Shown: in pieces, positions 10,192-19,250 of the stretch
Layout: every line of letters starts with the position of its first letter
Numbering within the stretch: position 1 is the stretch's first letter
Source: CAYFUF01 sp964394795
GTDB lineage: Bacteria; Bacillota; Clostridia; Tissierellales; Peptoniphilaceae
Direction of reading: 5' to 3'
Assembly: GCA_964394795.1 (NCBI GenBank)
Contig: CAYMYX010000002.1
Coordinates: forward strand, 10,308 to 74,307
Length of the DNA: 64,000 bases
Program-made: the position numbers and the translations under genes
The notes under the pieces: model-generated
Database searches by the model: none
The model's input: the letters and a program-made list of their open reading frames with translations, nothing else
What the model was told of the DNA's origin: nothing

Positions 10192-11334
10192 GTGACAAAC
10201 CAAGCAATCAAGGATTACTTTTTAAGTTTCAGTGACCAATTGGCTTATCTGGAGCTTAAAGACAGCAATACCAATGTTGCAGATGAAAAGTTAAATGAGA
10301 TTCCACTACCCATACGGGCTTTCGACTTTCTGGAGGGAATAGAGCAAAACAGTTTCGATGAAGAACTGGAATTAAGCTACTTTCTCAAGGGGATGATTTG
10401 GAACTTAGGCATTGATCCGGACTTCCTCTACGCTGAAGACTACAAAAACATCCTCGTAAAATACGTGAAGAATCCTGACGATTACGCCTTAGAGCTAGGG
10501 AAAGTTGCACTTACTGATGAAACCATAGCGAGCGACGAGAGGAAGTTTGAGCAGGCCCTTATCAATTTCAGATCCGCAAGCCTCTTAAATCCTGAGAACG
10601 ATTTTGCCCAGGTTCAATACGCTAACCTTTTATGGCAAGCGGGTGAGGGGGAAGACCAAGCTGCTTTTGTTCAGGAAGCTTCGCAAATTTTAGAGAAGCT
10701 CCTCCGTGACGATGCCTACCATACTTTGGCAAACTCAAGTCTCGGTAATATCAACGAAGCTATGGGTAACTACGTCAAAGCCCAATCTTTCTACCAAAGG
10801 GCACTTAGCTCCAGCTCGGAAGATTTGGTCCAAGAGTCAATTCGTGCTGACCTGGAACGGATTTCAACCAACGCCAGTATTGAAAATGCTCTGTACTTTA
10901 TCCGACGGGCAGATTATAATCGGGCAATTCAGTCCCTTATGGAGGCAAAGAATAAGGAAAACCGCTACGACGTTCCTTATTACTTGGGTGTATGTTATGA
11001 AAACATCGCCAATTACGATGCCGCGGTGGCAGCCTTCCAAGAAGCAATCGAAGCCGGTGCAGATTTTCCTGAAGTATATAACGACCTTGTCTTCTCTTTG
11101 AATGCACTAGGCAAGGTGGAAGAGGCAATCCGATATTGCGATATCGGGCTTAAACTATATCCGGCAGACCTCCGCCTCCGCTACAATAGGGCGGTGCTGC
11201 TCACCGATCAAGGTGATTACCAAAAAGCCATAGAGGACTGCGATTTTATCCTAGAGTATGCAGACTTATCCAATGAGATGTTCAATGAAACGATGATTTT
11301 GAAGGAACAGATTGGCCGATTGGCTAACGAATAA
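10192..11334 (+). CDS. TPR-repeat protein
   Basis: 380 aa from GTG 10192, preceded by AAGGGAGG with 9-base spacing; the longer open frame back to 9946 lies inside the membrane-protein gene and is a shadow. The N-terminal ~120 residues are unrecognised. From ~residue 120 there are repeated 34-residue helical pairs with TPR spacing (FRSASLLNPENDFAQVQYAN, AAFQEAIEAGADFPEVYND, LRYNRAVLLTDQGDYQKAI). TPR arrays bind protein partners; there is no signal peptide. The gene is cotranscribed with the membrane protein before it and ends at a terminator. Confidence 0.8.
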   Translation: MTNQAIKDYFLSFSDQLAYLELKDSNTNVADEKLNEIPLPIRAFDFLEGIEQNSFDEELELSYFLKGMIWNLGIDPDFLYAEDYKNILVKYVKNPDDYALELGKVALTDETIASDERKFEQALINFRSASLLNPENDFAQVQYANLLWQAGEGEDQAAFVQEASQILEKLLRDDAYHTLANSSLGNINEAMGNYVKAQSFYQRALSSSSEDLVQESIRADLERISTNASIENALYFIRRADYNRAIQSLMEAKNKENRYDVPYYLGVCYENIANYDAAVAAFQEAIEAGADFPEVYNDLVFSLNALGKVEEAIRYCDIGLKLYPADLRLRYNRAVLLTDQGDYQKAIEDCDFILEYADLSNEMFNETMILKEQIGRLANE

Positions 11335-11336
11335 AA

Positions 11337-11372
11337 CAAAAAAGGTGGTCTTGTATGCACGACCACCTTTTG
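11337..11372. terminator. Bidirectional intrinsic terminator between TPR gene and murC
   Basis: Perfect 10-bp stem AAAGGTGGTC / GACCACCTTT (11341-11350 and 11361-11370) with a 10-base loop and A/T flanks on both sides. It sits between convergent genes and can serve both. Confidence 0.85.
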
Positions 11373-11383
11373 TACTTGTACGA

Positions 11384-12784
11384 TCAAGAAACAGCATCTT
11401 TCACGTCTACCATTTGATAGGCTAGTTCATCTATATTTCCACATCCTGTTGTCAGGATAAGGTCATCCGCTTTGACCTTTCCGCTCAAGTAGTTCTCCGC
11501 ATCATCGAAGGTTTGGCAGTATACTGTCTTCACACCGTTTTCTTGTAGACGTTTAACTAGGTCTTCAGACTTTACAAGGCCCGTATCGACCTCCCTGGCT
11601 CCCATGATTTCCGTAACCACAACCTCATCCGCGTGATAGAAAGCTTCTGCGAAGTCATCCATCAGGGTATAGGTACGAGAATAGGTATGAGGTTGGAAGA
11701 CGCAGATTAGTCTTCCCTTCTTATGCTCGTTCAACGCTTCTAAAGTAGCATTAATCTCGGTGGGGTGGTGGCCATAATCTGTCATCACCGTCGCTTCTTC
11801 AAAGAGACCGACCACTTCCATTCTACGATGGAGGGGAAGGTAATTCTCGACTGCCTCTTGGATCGCTTGGCGATCGACACCGGTTTGATCGGTTGCTGCA
11901 ATAGCTGCCAAGGCATTAGAGATATTGTATCTCCCGATGATAGACAGTTGAATAAAGGTAAGGTCTCCATCTGGATAGGTGAGATGGAAGGATGGACGAC
12001 CGATGCTATCAAATTTAACGTTGGTTGCATTGTAGGTAGCGTGATCGTTTTCAATCGCGAAGGTAATAGCCTCTCCAGGGATATGGTCAAGAAGCTTTCT
12101 GCAATTGGCGTCATCCAAGTTTATGATGGCTTTCGATCCTGGTGATAGGTTAGCCATATAATTTTGGAAGGCCATCGTGATGTCATCCAAATTCTTGTAG
12201 TAATCCAAGTGATCCTCATCAATATTGAGAATAACGGCAACCTCTGGATAATAGTAGCGAATGTTGCCCTTGTACTCACAGGCTTCGGCGAGGAAGTACT
12301 CGCTGTTACCAGTATGGACGTTGCCGGCAATTTCATCAAAGGAACCGCCAAGTAATACCGTCGGGTTAGTTTCGCCTGCCATAAGTATTTTGGAAATCAA
12401 AGCTGTAGTGGTGGACTTACCGTGGGATCCTGACACGGCGATCGATTTAGTGTAGTTGCGCATTAGGGCACCCAGGAATTCGCCTCTAGTGACGACATCT
12501 TTTCCCGTTGCCTTCGCTGCAATCAGCTCTTCGTTTGTATCGGGAATCGCATCGGTATAAACAAAAAGATCCTGATCTGTGATATTCTCAGCAACCTGGC
12601 CGATGGCAACTTTTATGCCCCGGCTTTTCAAGTGGCTGACATAACTATTCTCGCTACGGTCGGAACCGGTTACGGTATAACCAGAATCATGCAAAAGCTC
12701 CGCGATACCGGACATACTAACCCCACCTATGCCAATAAAGTGAACTTTTGGTAGCGCTAATTCTTTAATATTAAAATGGAACAT
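11384..12784 (-). CDS. murC: UDP-N-acetylmuramate--L-alanine ligase
   Basis: 466 aa. It adds L-Ala to UDP-MurNAc, the first step of peptide stem synthesis, using ATP. Seen: N-terminal Rossmann motif VHFIGIGGVSMSGIAELL, the Mur-ligase ATP loop SGSHGKSTTTALI, the central motif NIDEDHLDYY, and a C-terminal domain with HRRMEVVG and YGHHPTEI. Start ATG 12784 has AAGGAGAG upstream (minus strand). The gene is single, facing away from glmU across a 139-base divergent promoter region. Confidence 0.97.
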   Translation of the reverse strand: MFHFNIKELALPKVHFIGIGGVSMSGIAELLHDSGYTVTGSDRSENSYVSHLKSRGIKVAIGQVAENITDQDLFVYTDAIPDTNEELIAAKATGKDVVTRGEFLGALMRNYTKSIAVSGSHGKSTTTALISKILMAGETNPTVLLGGSFDEIAGNVHTGNSEYFLAEACEYKGNIRYYYPEVAVILNIDEDHLDYYKNLDDITMAFQNYMANLSPGSKAIINLDDANCRKLLDHIPGEAITFAIENDHATYNATNVKFDSIGRPSFHLTYPDGDLTFIQLSIIGRYNISNALAAIAATDQTGVDRQAIQEAVENYLPLHRRMEVVGLFEEATVMTDYGHHPTEINATLEALNEHKKGRLICVFQPHTYSRTYTLMDDFAEAFYHADEVVVTEIMGAREVDTGLVKSEDLVKRLQENGVKTVYCQTFDDAENYLSGKVKADDLILTTGCGNIDELAYQMVDVKDAVS

Positions 12785-12814
12785 ATTCTCTCCTTATATC
12801 TACTCTAGTTCTAA

Positions 12815-12843
12815 ATTATACCATAAGTCCGAATTATTGTAGA
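12815..12843 (-). promoter_or_regulatory. murC promoter
   Basis: On the minus strand an extended -10 box TGGTATAAT (TATAAT at 12815-12820) lies about 30 bases before the murC ATG, with TCTACA 17 bases upstream as a weak -35 (12838-12843). The TGn extension can compensate for the weak -35. Confidence 0.6.
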
Positions 12844-12858
12844 CAATAAGGGAATTAA

Positions 12859-12887
12859 TCAATAGTCCAAGACAAAATAGGTATAAT
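12859..12887 (+). promoter_or_regulatory. Promoter of the glmU-like gene
   Basis: A consensus TATAAT at 12882-12887 lies 37 bases before the chosen ATG, but the -35 region (TCAATA, 12859-12864) is poor. It is divergent from the murC promoter. Confidence 0.5.
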
Positions 12888-12923
12888 AATTACGTGTAGG
12901 TCTCTTAAGTGAAAGGGGAGAGT

Positions 12924-14039
12924 ATGGATAAAATTTTGATGTTACCTTCAGATTTTACAAAACATTATGAGGAAGAGGATAAGGCAGGTTTTGTACGCAT
13001 CTTAGGCCTGGATATGAATGTATACGTGGAGGAAGCCTGTCTTGAGGCAGAGTTAACCCTAGTTGATGGAGAGGACAATGTCGATGGAGACGAAGAGGTC
13101 TTGGTTCTCTCTGACGCCACACCAGGCATCTATTCCGACGACATCATCGAAATGGCGGCAGATGAGGAAGAGCTATTCTACAACGTAAAAGGGCAGTTGA
13201 TTGCCTTTAAGGCAGACGGCGAGGAGCTTACTAATCTTACAGAAAAGAGCTTTGAGGAAGCGGCAGCCTACTTAGGCATCGACATTTACCTGAACGATGA
13301 TGACGATGAAATTGAAGACCTCTATGAGATTACCTATGTGGAAGACCTTATCAGTTTTTCCAAAGCAGTAAAAGAAATCCGCTATCTACTGGCATCCTAC
13401 TGGATGCTTGAAGGTGTCCGCATTGACCACCCCGAGCTTGTTACCATCGAACCCACGGTAATGATCGGTAAGGGAACTTGGCTCCAAGGTAATGTCGAAA
13501 TCCTTGGTAACACGGTCATTGGCGACGACTGCATCATCAATGACAACTCGAAAATTGTCGACTCCGTCATCGAGGACCGAGTTGTTATCAAGAACTCCTT
13601 GATTGAATCGTCCACAATGGAAGAAGACTCCAATATTGGGCCATACTCTCATCTCCGCCCCAACGCCTACCTGAAAAAGGGTGTGCATATCGGTAACTTC
13701 GTTGAAGTGAAGAATGCGGTTATGGGCGAAGGATCCAAAGCTGGCCACCTTGCCTACGTCGGAGATGCCGATGTCGGCGATAATGTTAATATCGGCTGCG
13801 GAGTCGTCTTCGTCAACTATGACGGCAAGAAGAAACATAGAACCACGGTAGGAGACAGAGCTTTTGTTGGTTCTAATGCCAACTTAGTTGCCCCAGTAGT
13901 TGTTGAAGAAGAAGGTTTCATTGCGGCAGGCTCTACCATAACCCAAACCGTCGAAAAAGGAAGCCTTGCTATCGAGCGCGGAGAACAAAAATGCATCTCG
14001 GGATACGTTGACAAAAAGAAGAAACAAGGTCTACTATAA
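12924..14039 (+). CDS. glmU: GlmU homologue: acetyltransferase half intact, uridyltransferase half degenerate
   Basis: 371 aa from ATG 12924 (GGGGAG upstream; an in-frame GTG at 12909 has no RBS). Residues ~145-371 are the left-handed beta-helix of GlmU glucosamine-1-phosphate acetyltransferase. It keeps the catalytic His in KAGHLAYVGD, GPYSHLRP, NFVEVKNA, NIGCG and NYDGKKK. Normal GlmU is ~455 aa with an N-terminal uridyltransferase; here the first ~145 residues are acidic and lack the LxxGxGTRM nucleotide loop. VLVLSDATPGIYSDDIIEM resembles the metal-site segment (VxxGDTPLLTxETL), which suggests a shrunken remnant. The position before prs is the normal glmU locus. The product likely makes GlcNAc-1-P; UDP-GlcNAc formation needs another enzyme. 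Confidence 0.85.
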   Translation: MDKILMLPSDFTKHYEEEDKAGFVRILGLDMNVYVEEACLEAELTLVDGEDNVDGDEEVLVLSDATPGIYSDDIIEMAADEEELFYNVKGQLIAFKADGEELTNLTEKSFEEAAAYLGIDIYLNDDDDEIEDLYEITYVEDLISFSKAVKEIRYLLASYWMLEGVRIDHPELVTIEPTVMIGKGTWLQGNVEILGNTVIGDDCIINDNSKIVDSVIEDRVVIKNSLIESSTMEEDSNIGPYSHLRPNAYLKKGVHIGNFVEVKNAVMGEGSKAGHLAYVGDADVGDNVNIGCGVVFVNYDGKKKHRTTVGDRAFVGSNANLVAPVVVEEEGFIAAGSTITQTVEKGSLAIERGEQKCISGYVDKKKKQGLL

Positions 14040-14064
14040 TACCGTTATAGTCATTTATTCAACA

Positions 14065-14093
14065 TTTAACCAGGGCCGATTATAGGATATAAT
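14065..14093 (+). promoter_or_regulatory. prs promoter
   Basis: TATAAT at 14088-14093 lies 36 bases before the prs ATG; the -35 candidate TTTAAC (14065-14070, 17-base spacing) matches only half of the consensus. It would allow prs-pth-mfd to be expressed apart from glmU. Confidence 0.5.
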
Positions 14094-14129
14094 AGCCCTG
14101 AACGATGATGGGAAATTTGAGGAGGCGTT

Positions 14130-15083
14130 ATGATCGATGTAGGTATGAAAATCTTCAGTGGCACCGCGAATCCTAAGCTAGCAGAGGCTGTAGCAGAACA
14201 GCTAGGCATGAGTCTCGGTGAATTGAAGATTGGACGTTTTTCGGACGGGGAAATCAATGTAAAGATCAATGAAACGGTGCGAGGATATGACTGCTTCTTG
14301 GTCCAGCCAACTTGCTCGCCAGTGAATGATTCAATTATGGAAACTTTAATTATTGTAGATGCCTTCAAGAGGGCATCCGTTAATTCAGTCAATTTGGTCA
14401 TGCCTTACTATGGCTACGCCAGACAAGACCGAAAGACCAGTGGAAGAGAACCGATTACCGCTAAGTTAGTTGCTGATATATTAACCGTAGCAGGAGTCGA
14501 TCGCGTGATTACCCTAGATCTTCACGCCGGACAGATTCAAGGCTACTTTGACATCCCTGTCGACCACTTCCAAGGTGGGAACCTCCTATCCACCTATTTT
14601 GAGGAAACCGTATGTAACGAACCTGGTGAATGGGTAGTTGTTTCTCCAGACCTTGGCGGCGTAACAAGAGCAAGAGCATTTTCCCATCTTTTAGACCTTC
14701 CTATTGCCATTATCGAGAAGGTTAGGCCTCGTCCTAACGAATCAACGGTGGTCGATATCATCGGAGATATAAAGAACAAGAAGTGCATTATTATCGATGA
14801 TATTATTGATACCGCTGGGACCATTACCAATGCGGCAGACTACCTGAACGAGAACGGAGCAGCTGAAGTCTATATCACGGCGACTCACCCTGTGTTCTCC
14901 GGTCCGGCTTTGGAAAGAATCCAAAATTCATCGGTCGTAAAATGCATCGTTACCGATTCCATACCCCTAGATGAAGAACAGAATACAGATAAGATTGTCA
15001 CGCTGTCGATTGCTCCTCTCTTAGCAGAAGCCATCCGCCGCATCTACAACCATGAGTCTGTTTCTGCCATGTTTAAAGAGTAG
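14130..15083 (+). CDS. prs: Ribose-phosphate pyrophosphokinase
   Basis: 317 aa class I PRPP synthase, which converts ribose-5-phosphate and ATP to PRPP for nucleotide, His and Trp synthesis. Motifs: KIFSGTANPKLAEAV at the N-terminus, the flexible loop YYGYARQDRK, DLHAGQIQGYFDIPVDH (~residue 130), and the PRPP loop CIIIDDIIDTAGTI (~219). RBS GGAGG precedes ATG 14130. The order glmU-prs-pth-mfd is standard in Firmicutes. Confidence 0.97.
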   Translation: MIDVGMKIFSGTANPKLAEAVAEQLGMSLGELKIGRFSDGEINVKINETVRGYDCFLVQPTCSPVNDSIMETLIIVDAFKRASVNSVNLVMPYYGYARQDRKTSGREPITAKLVADILTVAGVDRVITLDLHAGQIQGYFDIPVDHFQGGNLLSTYFEETVCNEPGEWVVVSPDLGGVTRARAFSHLLDLPIAIIEKVRPRPNESTVVDIIGDIKNKKCIIIDDIIDTAGTITNAADYLNENGAAEVYITATHPVFSGPALERIQNSSVVKCIVTDSIPLDEEQNTDKIVTLSIAPLLAEAIRRIYNHESVSAMFKE

Positions 15084-15089
15084 GTACCA

Positions 15090-15674
15090 ATGTATTTAAT
15101 TGTCGGACTAGGAAATCCGGGAAAAAATTATGAGCAGACGAGGCACAATGTAGGCTTTATGACCATTGATATCTTAGCCGAACGATACAACTGCCCGATC
15201 AATTTGGTAAAGTGGAATGCCTTGGTAGGGGAAACGAGAATCAATAACGAAAAAGTCGTTTTGATGAAGCCTCAAACCTTCATGAATCTTTCCGGTCGAT
15301 CCGTGGTTGCAGCAGCTCAGTTTTATAAATTAGATCCATCAGAGATTATCGTCATCTGCGATGATGTCGATATTCACTTCGGCACGATCCGCATTAAGCG
15401 AAAGGGCACAGCCGGTTCTCACAATGGCCTGAAATCTATTGTCAACCTGCTTGGCTCTATGGACTTCCCCCGCGTCAAGATTGCCGTAGGGAGAAAACAT
15501 CCTCGGATGGACCTTGCTGATTTTGTCTTATCCAAGTTTGCTAGCAGCGAAATCAAGACCCTCCAGGAGGAGTTGATTGCTGCCGCTGATGCTGTTGAGC
15601 TCATCCTTAAAGAGGACATTGCAGAAGCCATGAACGTTTATAACGGTTGGTCGGCTCCCTCAATAGAAGAATAA
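15090..15674 (+). CDS. pth: Peptidyl-tRNA hydrolase
   Basis: 194 aa. It releases peptides from peptidyl-tRNA that has dropped off ribosomes. The N-terminal signature LIVGLGNPGKNYEQTRHNVG includes the catalytic His in TRHNVG; also seen are KPQTFMNLSG and CDDVDIHFGTIRIKRKG. It lies 6 bases after prs with only a weak AGAGTAGGT site, so it is probably translated by coupling. A 48-base gap without a terminator leads to mfd. Confidence 0.96.
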   Translation: MYLIVGLGNPGKNYEQTRHNVGFMTIDILAERYNCPINLVKWNALVGETRINNEKVVLMKPQTFMNLSGRSVVAAAQFYKLDPSEIIVICDDVDIHFGTIRIKRKGTAGSHNGLKSIVNLLGSMDFPRVKIAVGRKHPRMDLADFVLSKFASSEIKTLQEELIAAADAVELILKEDIAEAMNVYNGWSAPSIEE

Positions 15675-15722
15675 TCCCGCTATATAACACGTCTCTAGTT
15701 TAGCTGTAAGGAAGAGGCCTGA

Positions 15723-18700
15723 ATGAACATCATTACCGATTGCTTAAAAGCAGATGCCAATTATCGGCATCTGCTGGAGGCAATCCAAGAAAAGAATAAG
15801 AAGATATACCTACATGGTCTTGTCAAAGAAAGCATGGGTCACATTCTCGTTTCCATAATGGAACATTTGAATCGACCCATTTTTGTCGTGTCCGAACGTT
15901 CTCAAAGGGCAATGCAGCTTGCCGAAGAAGTCTCTGGCTTAGCCCCTGGCAAAGCCATGTATTACCCGGAACAAGAATTCAACTTCTATAACATCGATAG
16001 GTTGTCCACAGAAGTAAAGAGTCAGCGCATTCAGGTGATGAACCGCTTGTCGAATAAGGGGACCTTTATCACGTCAACGACCTTCTCGGCAATGACAAGG
16101 TACCTGACTCCGCTAGATCGCTTCAACAGCAATACGATTCACATCGAAATAGGTGATGATATCGACTTTGATGACCTCATTATGCAACTCTTTGAGATGC
16201 GTTACGAGCGGGTGACTAACGTGGAGCACAAAGGACAATATTCCATACGAGGCGGCCTTCTTGACATCTTCCCCTTAGCCAAAGATAACCCTATCCGTAT
16301 TGAGTTTTTTGACTCCGAAGTGGACAGTATCCGTTTCTTTGATATCACCAGTCAAAGGTCCATTGAGAACATAGATAAAATTAGTATCGAACCCGCTGAA
16401 GAACTCCAATTCAGCCAAGCACATATGGATAAAATCATCAAGAAGATGAGTAGAGAGCTCGACCGGACTTTAGAGAAAAATGACAACGAGCAGGATAGAA
16501 TCAAACTTCAAGACAAATTTTCTTCTCTCCTAGCAAGATTGGAGGAAGGGGGGCAGGTCAGCAATGACGATCTAATTAGCCCTTACTTAGACGACGCCGA
16601 TAAGGCTAGTATTCTAGATTACTTACCTGAGAATGCGATCCTTGTTTTTGATGATTTTGCCAGAAGCCAAGAATATGAGGACGAGAAAGAGCGTTTCCTT
16701 ATCGATGATATGAGCCAACTCCTGGAGAAAGGCGAAATATTACCTAGTCACATGAAGGTAAATTTGCCTCTTAAACAGATAGCTAAGGAGATGGTTCTTC
16801 ACACGATTGTCAACGTCAGTCAGATTTTAAAGAGATTGCCGCTGATAAAGGCAGAGGAACTTATTCAAATCAAGAGTCTGGAAGCAGAATCCTTCGCCAA
16901 TCGTTGGGAGGACTTTATACGCGCCCTAAACATGCGAAGAAAGTCGGGCTACAAAATTCTGATTTTTGCAGGAAAGGGTAGCCCCATGCTGCATAAGCGG
17001 TTGATGGAAGAAGGGGTATTTGCTCAACTCAGTAAAAGCGGAGATATCGAGGTAAATCCAGGGGAGATAGTCATCCTCGAGAAGTACTATCCCAAGGGTT
17101 ACCAAATTCCGGATGATAAACTGCTCTTCATTACCAACTATGAGATCACGGGAAAGGATAAGCGGTCCAGAAAGAAGGCGAGCAGAAAACCAAAGAAAAA
17201 CCTCTTCGATTACCAGGACTTGCAAATTGGTGACTACGTCGTTCACGAGAACTACGGTATCGGTGAATATCTTGGTACCAAGAGTATGGAAATCCAAGGG
17301 GTGACCAAGGACTACCTTGAGATTAAGTATCGAGGGACCGACACCCTTTATGTTTCGACAGATGAGATGGATTTGGTTGCCAAGTACATCGGCAACAGCG
17401 GCAAAGCGCCCAAGCTATCTTCCTTGGGGACCAAAGAGTGGAGCAATTCCAAGGCAAGGGTGAAGAAGGCCATCGACGAGATTGCCGACGACCTCGTAGA
17501 ACTCTATGCCAAGCGGTCCAAAATTGAAGGGTACGCCTTTTCTGCAGATACCCCTTGGCAGCAGTCCTTTGAAGATGCCTTCCCCTATACGGAAACCCCT
17601 TCACAGTTAAGAGCTGTTGAAGAGATTAAAATAGACATGGAAACCGCTAAGCCCATGGATAGACTCCTGTGTGGAGACGTCGGTTACGGAAAGACAGAAG
17701 TGGCCTTGAGAGCAGCCTTTAAGGCGGTTATGGACGGAAAGCAGGTTGCCTTTCTTTGTCCAACCACTATCCTTACCCAGCAACACTACGCAACAATGAA
17801 AGAGCGGTTCCAAGACTTCCCTATGCGAATTGAGTTCTTATCTCGCTTCAAAACGACAAGTCAACAGCGAGAGATCATCAAGGCAATCAATCGGGGAGCT
17901 GTAGATATCGTTGTGGGCACCCACCGGGTCCTATCTAAGGATATTCACTTCAAAGATTTGGGTCTACTCATCATCGACGAGGAACAGCGCTTTGGGGTCA
18001 AGGATAAGGAAAAGATTAAGCAGATGAAGGAAAACATCGATGTTCTCACTCTCTCTGCTACACCAATTCCCAGAACCCTCCAGATGTCCCTGACGGGCAT
18101 TCGAGACATGAGTCTGCTTGAAGAACCGCCAGAGGAAAGGTATCCAACGACCACCTTTATCCTCGAATACGATGCCGGTATCATCCAAAACGCTATCCAG
18201 CGGGAGCTGGATAGGGAAGGGCAGATTTACTTTGTCTACAACCGTGTACATGACATCTATAAGATTGAGGAACACTTGCATCAATTGGTTCCAGAGGCAA
18301 CGGTGGGAATTGCCCACGGCAAAATGTCCACTCGGGAACTGGAAAATGTCATGGAAGCCTTCGTGTCTGGCGAAATAGATATCCTTCTTTCGACGACTAT
18401 CATTGAGACGGGGATGGATATCGCCAATGTCAACACCTTGATTATCTATAATGCGGACCATATGGGTCTTTCCCAGCTCTACCAACTGAAAGGTCGTATC
18501 GGTCGATCTGATCGAAAATCCTATGCCTTCTTTACCTATGAAGCCAACAAAGTCTTAACAGAAGTTTCGGAGAAAAGGTTAAAAGCAATCCGGGACTTTA
18601 CTGAATTCGGATCGGGCTACAAGATTGCAATGCGGGACTTGGAACTGAGAGGTGCAGGGAACTTGTTGGGCGAAAGCCAATCGGGCCAGGTAGAATCGGT

Positions 18701-19250
18701 TGGTTACGATCTTTATGTTAAAATGTTGGAGAATGCCGTTGCCAAGGCAAAGGGCAAGACCAACAGGGAAAGGCTCGAAGGTATTACGGTGGATGTGAAA
18801 GTGGATGCATATATTGATGATACCTACATTCCTCACACCATCGACAAGATTTCCATGTATCGTAAGATTGCTTCGCTGGAAACCGAGGAGGAGTATCAGG
18901 ATATCCTGGAAGAACTGTTCGACCGCTTTGGGGAAATGCCCCAGCCGGTAATCAACATAATGGATGTTGCCTTGATCAGGCGCCTTGCCACGAAACTAGG
19001 CTTCAGCAAGATTATTGAGGTCAATGATTTCGTTGAATTGCGCTATGACAGTTTTGATCATTTCTCAGTGGAAAAGTTGAAAGCTATATCAGAAAATTAC
19101 GAGGGTCCCCTTACCTTTGATTTTCAAGGAGATCCTAAGTTTAAGATAAAGTCGACCCCGAAGAAATTAGCTGATGTGAAAGAATTATTATTGTTGATGA
19201 AACGTCTTGATGATGAGACAGAGACAAAGAAAGAGGATGAAAATGAATAA
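15723..19250 (+). CDS. mfd: Transcription-repair coupling factor
   Basis: 1175 aa, full length. Mfd removes stalled RNA polymerase and recruits UvrA. Domain order: UvrB-like N-terminal module, RNA-polymerase-interaction CarD-like domain (LQIGDYVVHENYGIGEYLG, ~residue 500), RecG-type translocase with Walker A GDVGYGKTE (~651) and IDEEQRFGV (~752), the motif TATPIPRTLQMSLTG-like (SATPIPRTLQMSLTG), and the C-terminal TRCF domain. RBS AAGGAAGAGG precedes ATG 15723. The last codons overlap the prsA start. Confidence 0.97.
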   Translation: MNIITDCLKADANYRHLLEAIQEKNKKIYLHGLVKESMGHILVSIMEHLNRPIFVVSERSQRAMQLAEEVSGLAPGKAMYYPEQEFNFYNIDRLSTEVKSQRIQVMNRLSNKGTFITSTTFSAMTRYLTPLDRFNSNTIHIEIGDDIDFDDLIMQLFEMRYERVTNVEHKGQYSIRGGLLDIFPLAKDNPIRIEFFDSEVDSIRFFDITSQRSIENIDKISIEPAEELQFSQAHMDKIIKKMSRELDRTLEKNDNEQDRIKLQDKFSSLLARLEEGGQVSNDDLISPYLDDADKASILDYLPENAILVFDDFARSQEYEDEKERFLIDDMSQLLEKGEILPSHMKVNLPLKQIAKEMVLHTIVNVSQILKRLPLIKAEELIQIKSLEAESFANRWEDFIRALNMRRKSGYKILIFAGKGSPMLHKRLMEEGVFAQLSKSGDIEVNPGEIVILEKYYPKGYQIPDDKLLFITNYEITGKDKRSRKKASRKPKKNLFDYQDLQIGDYVVHENYGIGEYLGTKSMEIQGVTKDYLEIKYRGTDTLYVSTDEMDLVAKYIGNSGKAPKLSSLGTKEWSNSKARVKKAIDEIADDLVELYAKRSKIEGYAFSADTPWQQSFEDAFPYTETPSQLRAVEEIKIDMETAKPMDRLLCGDVGYGKTEVALRAAFKAVMDGKQVAFLCPTTILTQQHYATMKERFQDFPMRIEFLSRFKTTSQQREIIKAINRGAVDIVVGTHRVLSKDIHFKDLGLLIIDEEQRFGVKDKEKIKQMKENIDVLTLSATPIPRTLQMSLTGIRDMSLLEEPPEERYPTTTFILEYDAGIIQNAIQRELDREGQIYFVYNRVHDIYKIEEHLHQLVPEATVGIAHGKMSTRELENVMEAFVSGEIDILLSTTIIETGMDIANVNTLIIYNADHMGLSQLYQLKGRIGRSDRKSYAFFTYEANKVLTEVSEKRLKAIRDFTEFGSGYKIAMRDLELRGAGNLLGESQSGQVESVGYDLYVKMLENAVAKAKGKTNRERLEGITVDVKVDAYIDDTYIPHTIDKISMYRKIASLETEEEYQDILEELFDRFGEMPQPVINIMDVALIRRLATKLGFSKIIEVNDFVELRYDSFDHFSVEKLKAISENYEGPLTFDFQGDPKFKIKSTPKKLADVKELLLLMKRLDDETETKKEDENE

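Noticed and set aside
11765..12145. Plus-strand open frames inside murC
   Set aside because: They are shadows of murC without RBS or recognisable product.
13386..13838. 150-residue minus-strand frame inside glmU
   Set aside because: It mirrors the hexapeptide repeats of the beta-helix on the other strand and has no RBS.
17964..18485. 173-residue minus-strand frame inside mfd
   Set aside because: It is a shadow of the conserved translocase domain; no RBS or family match.
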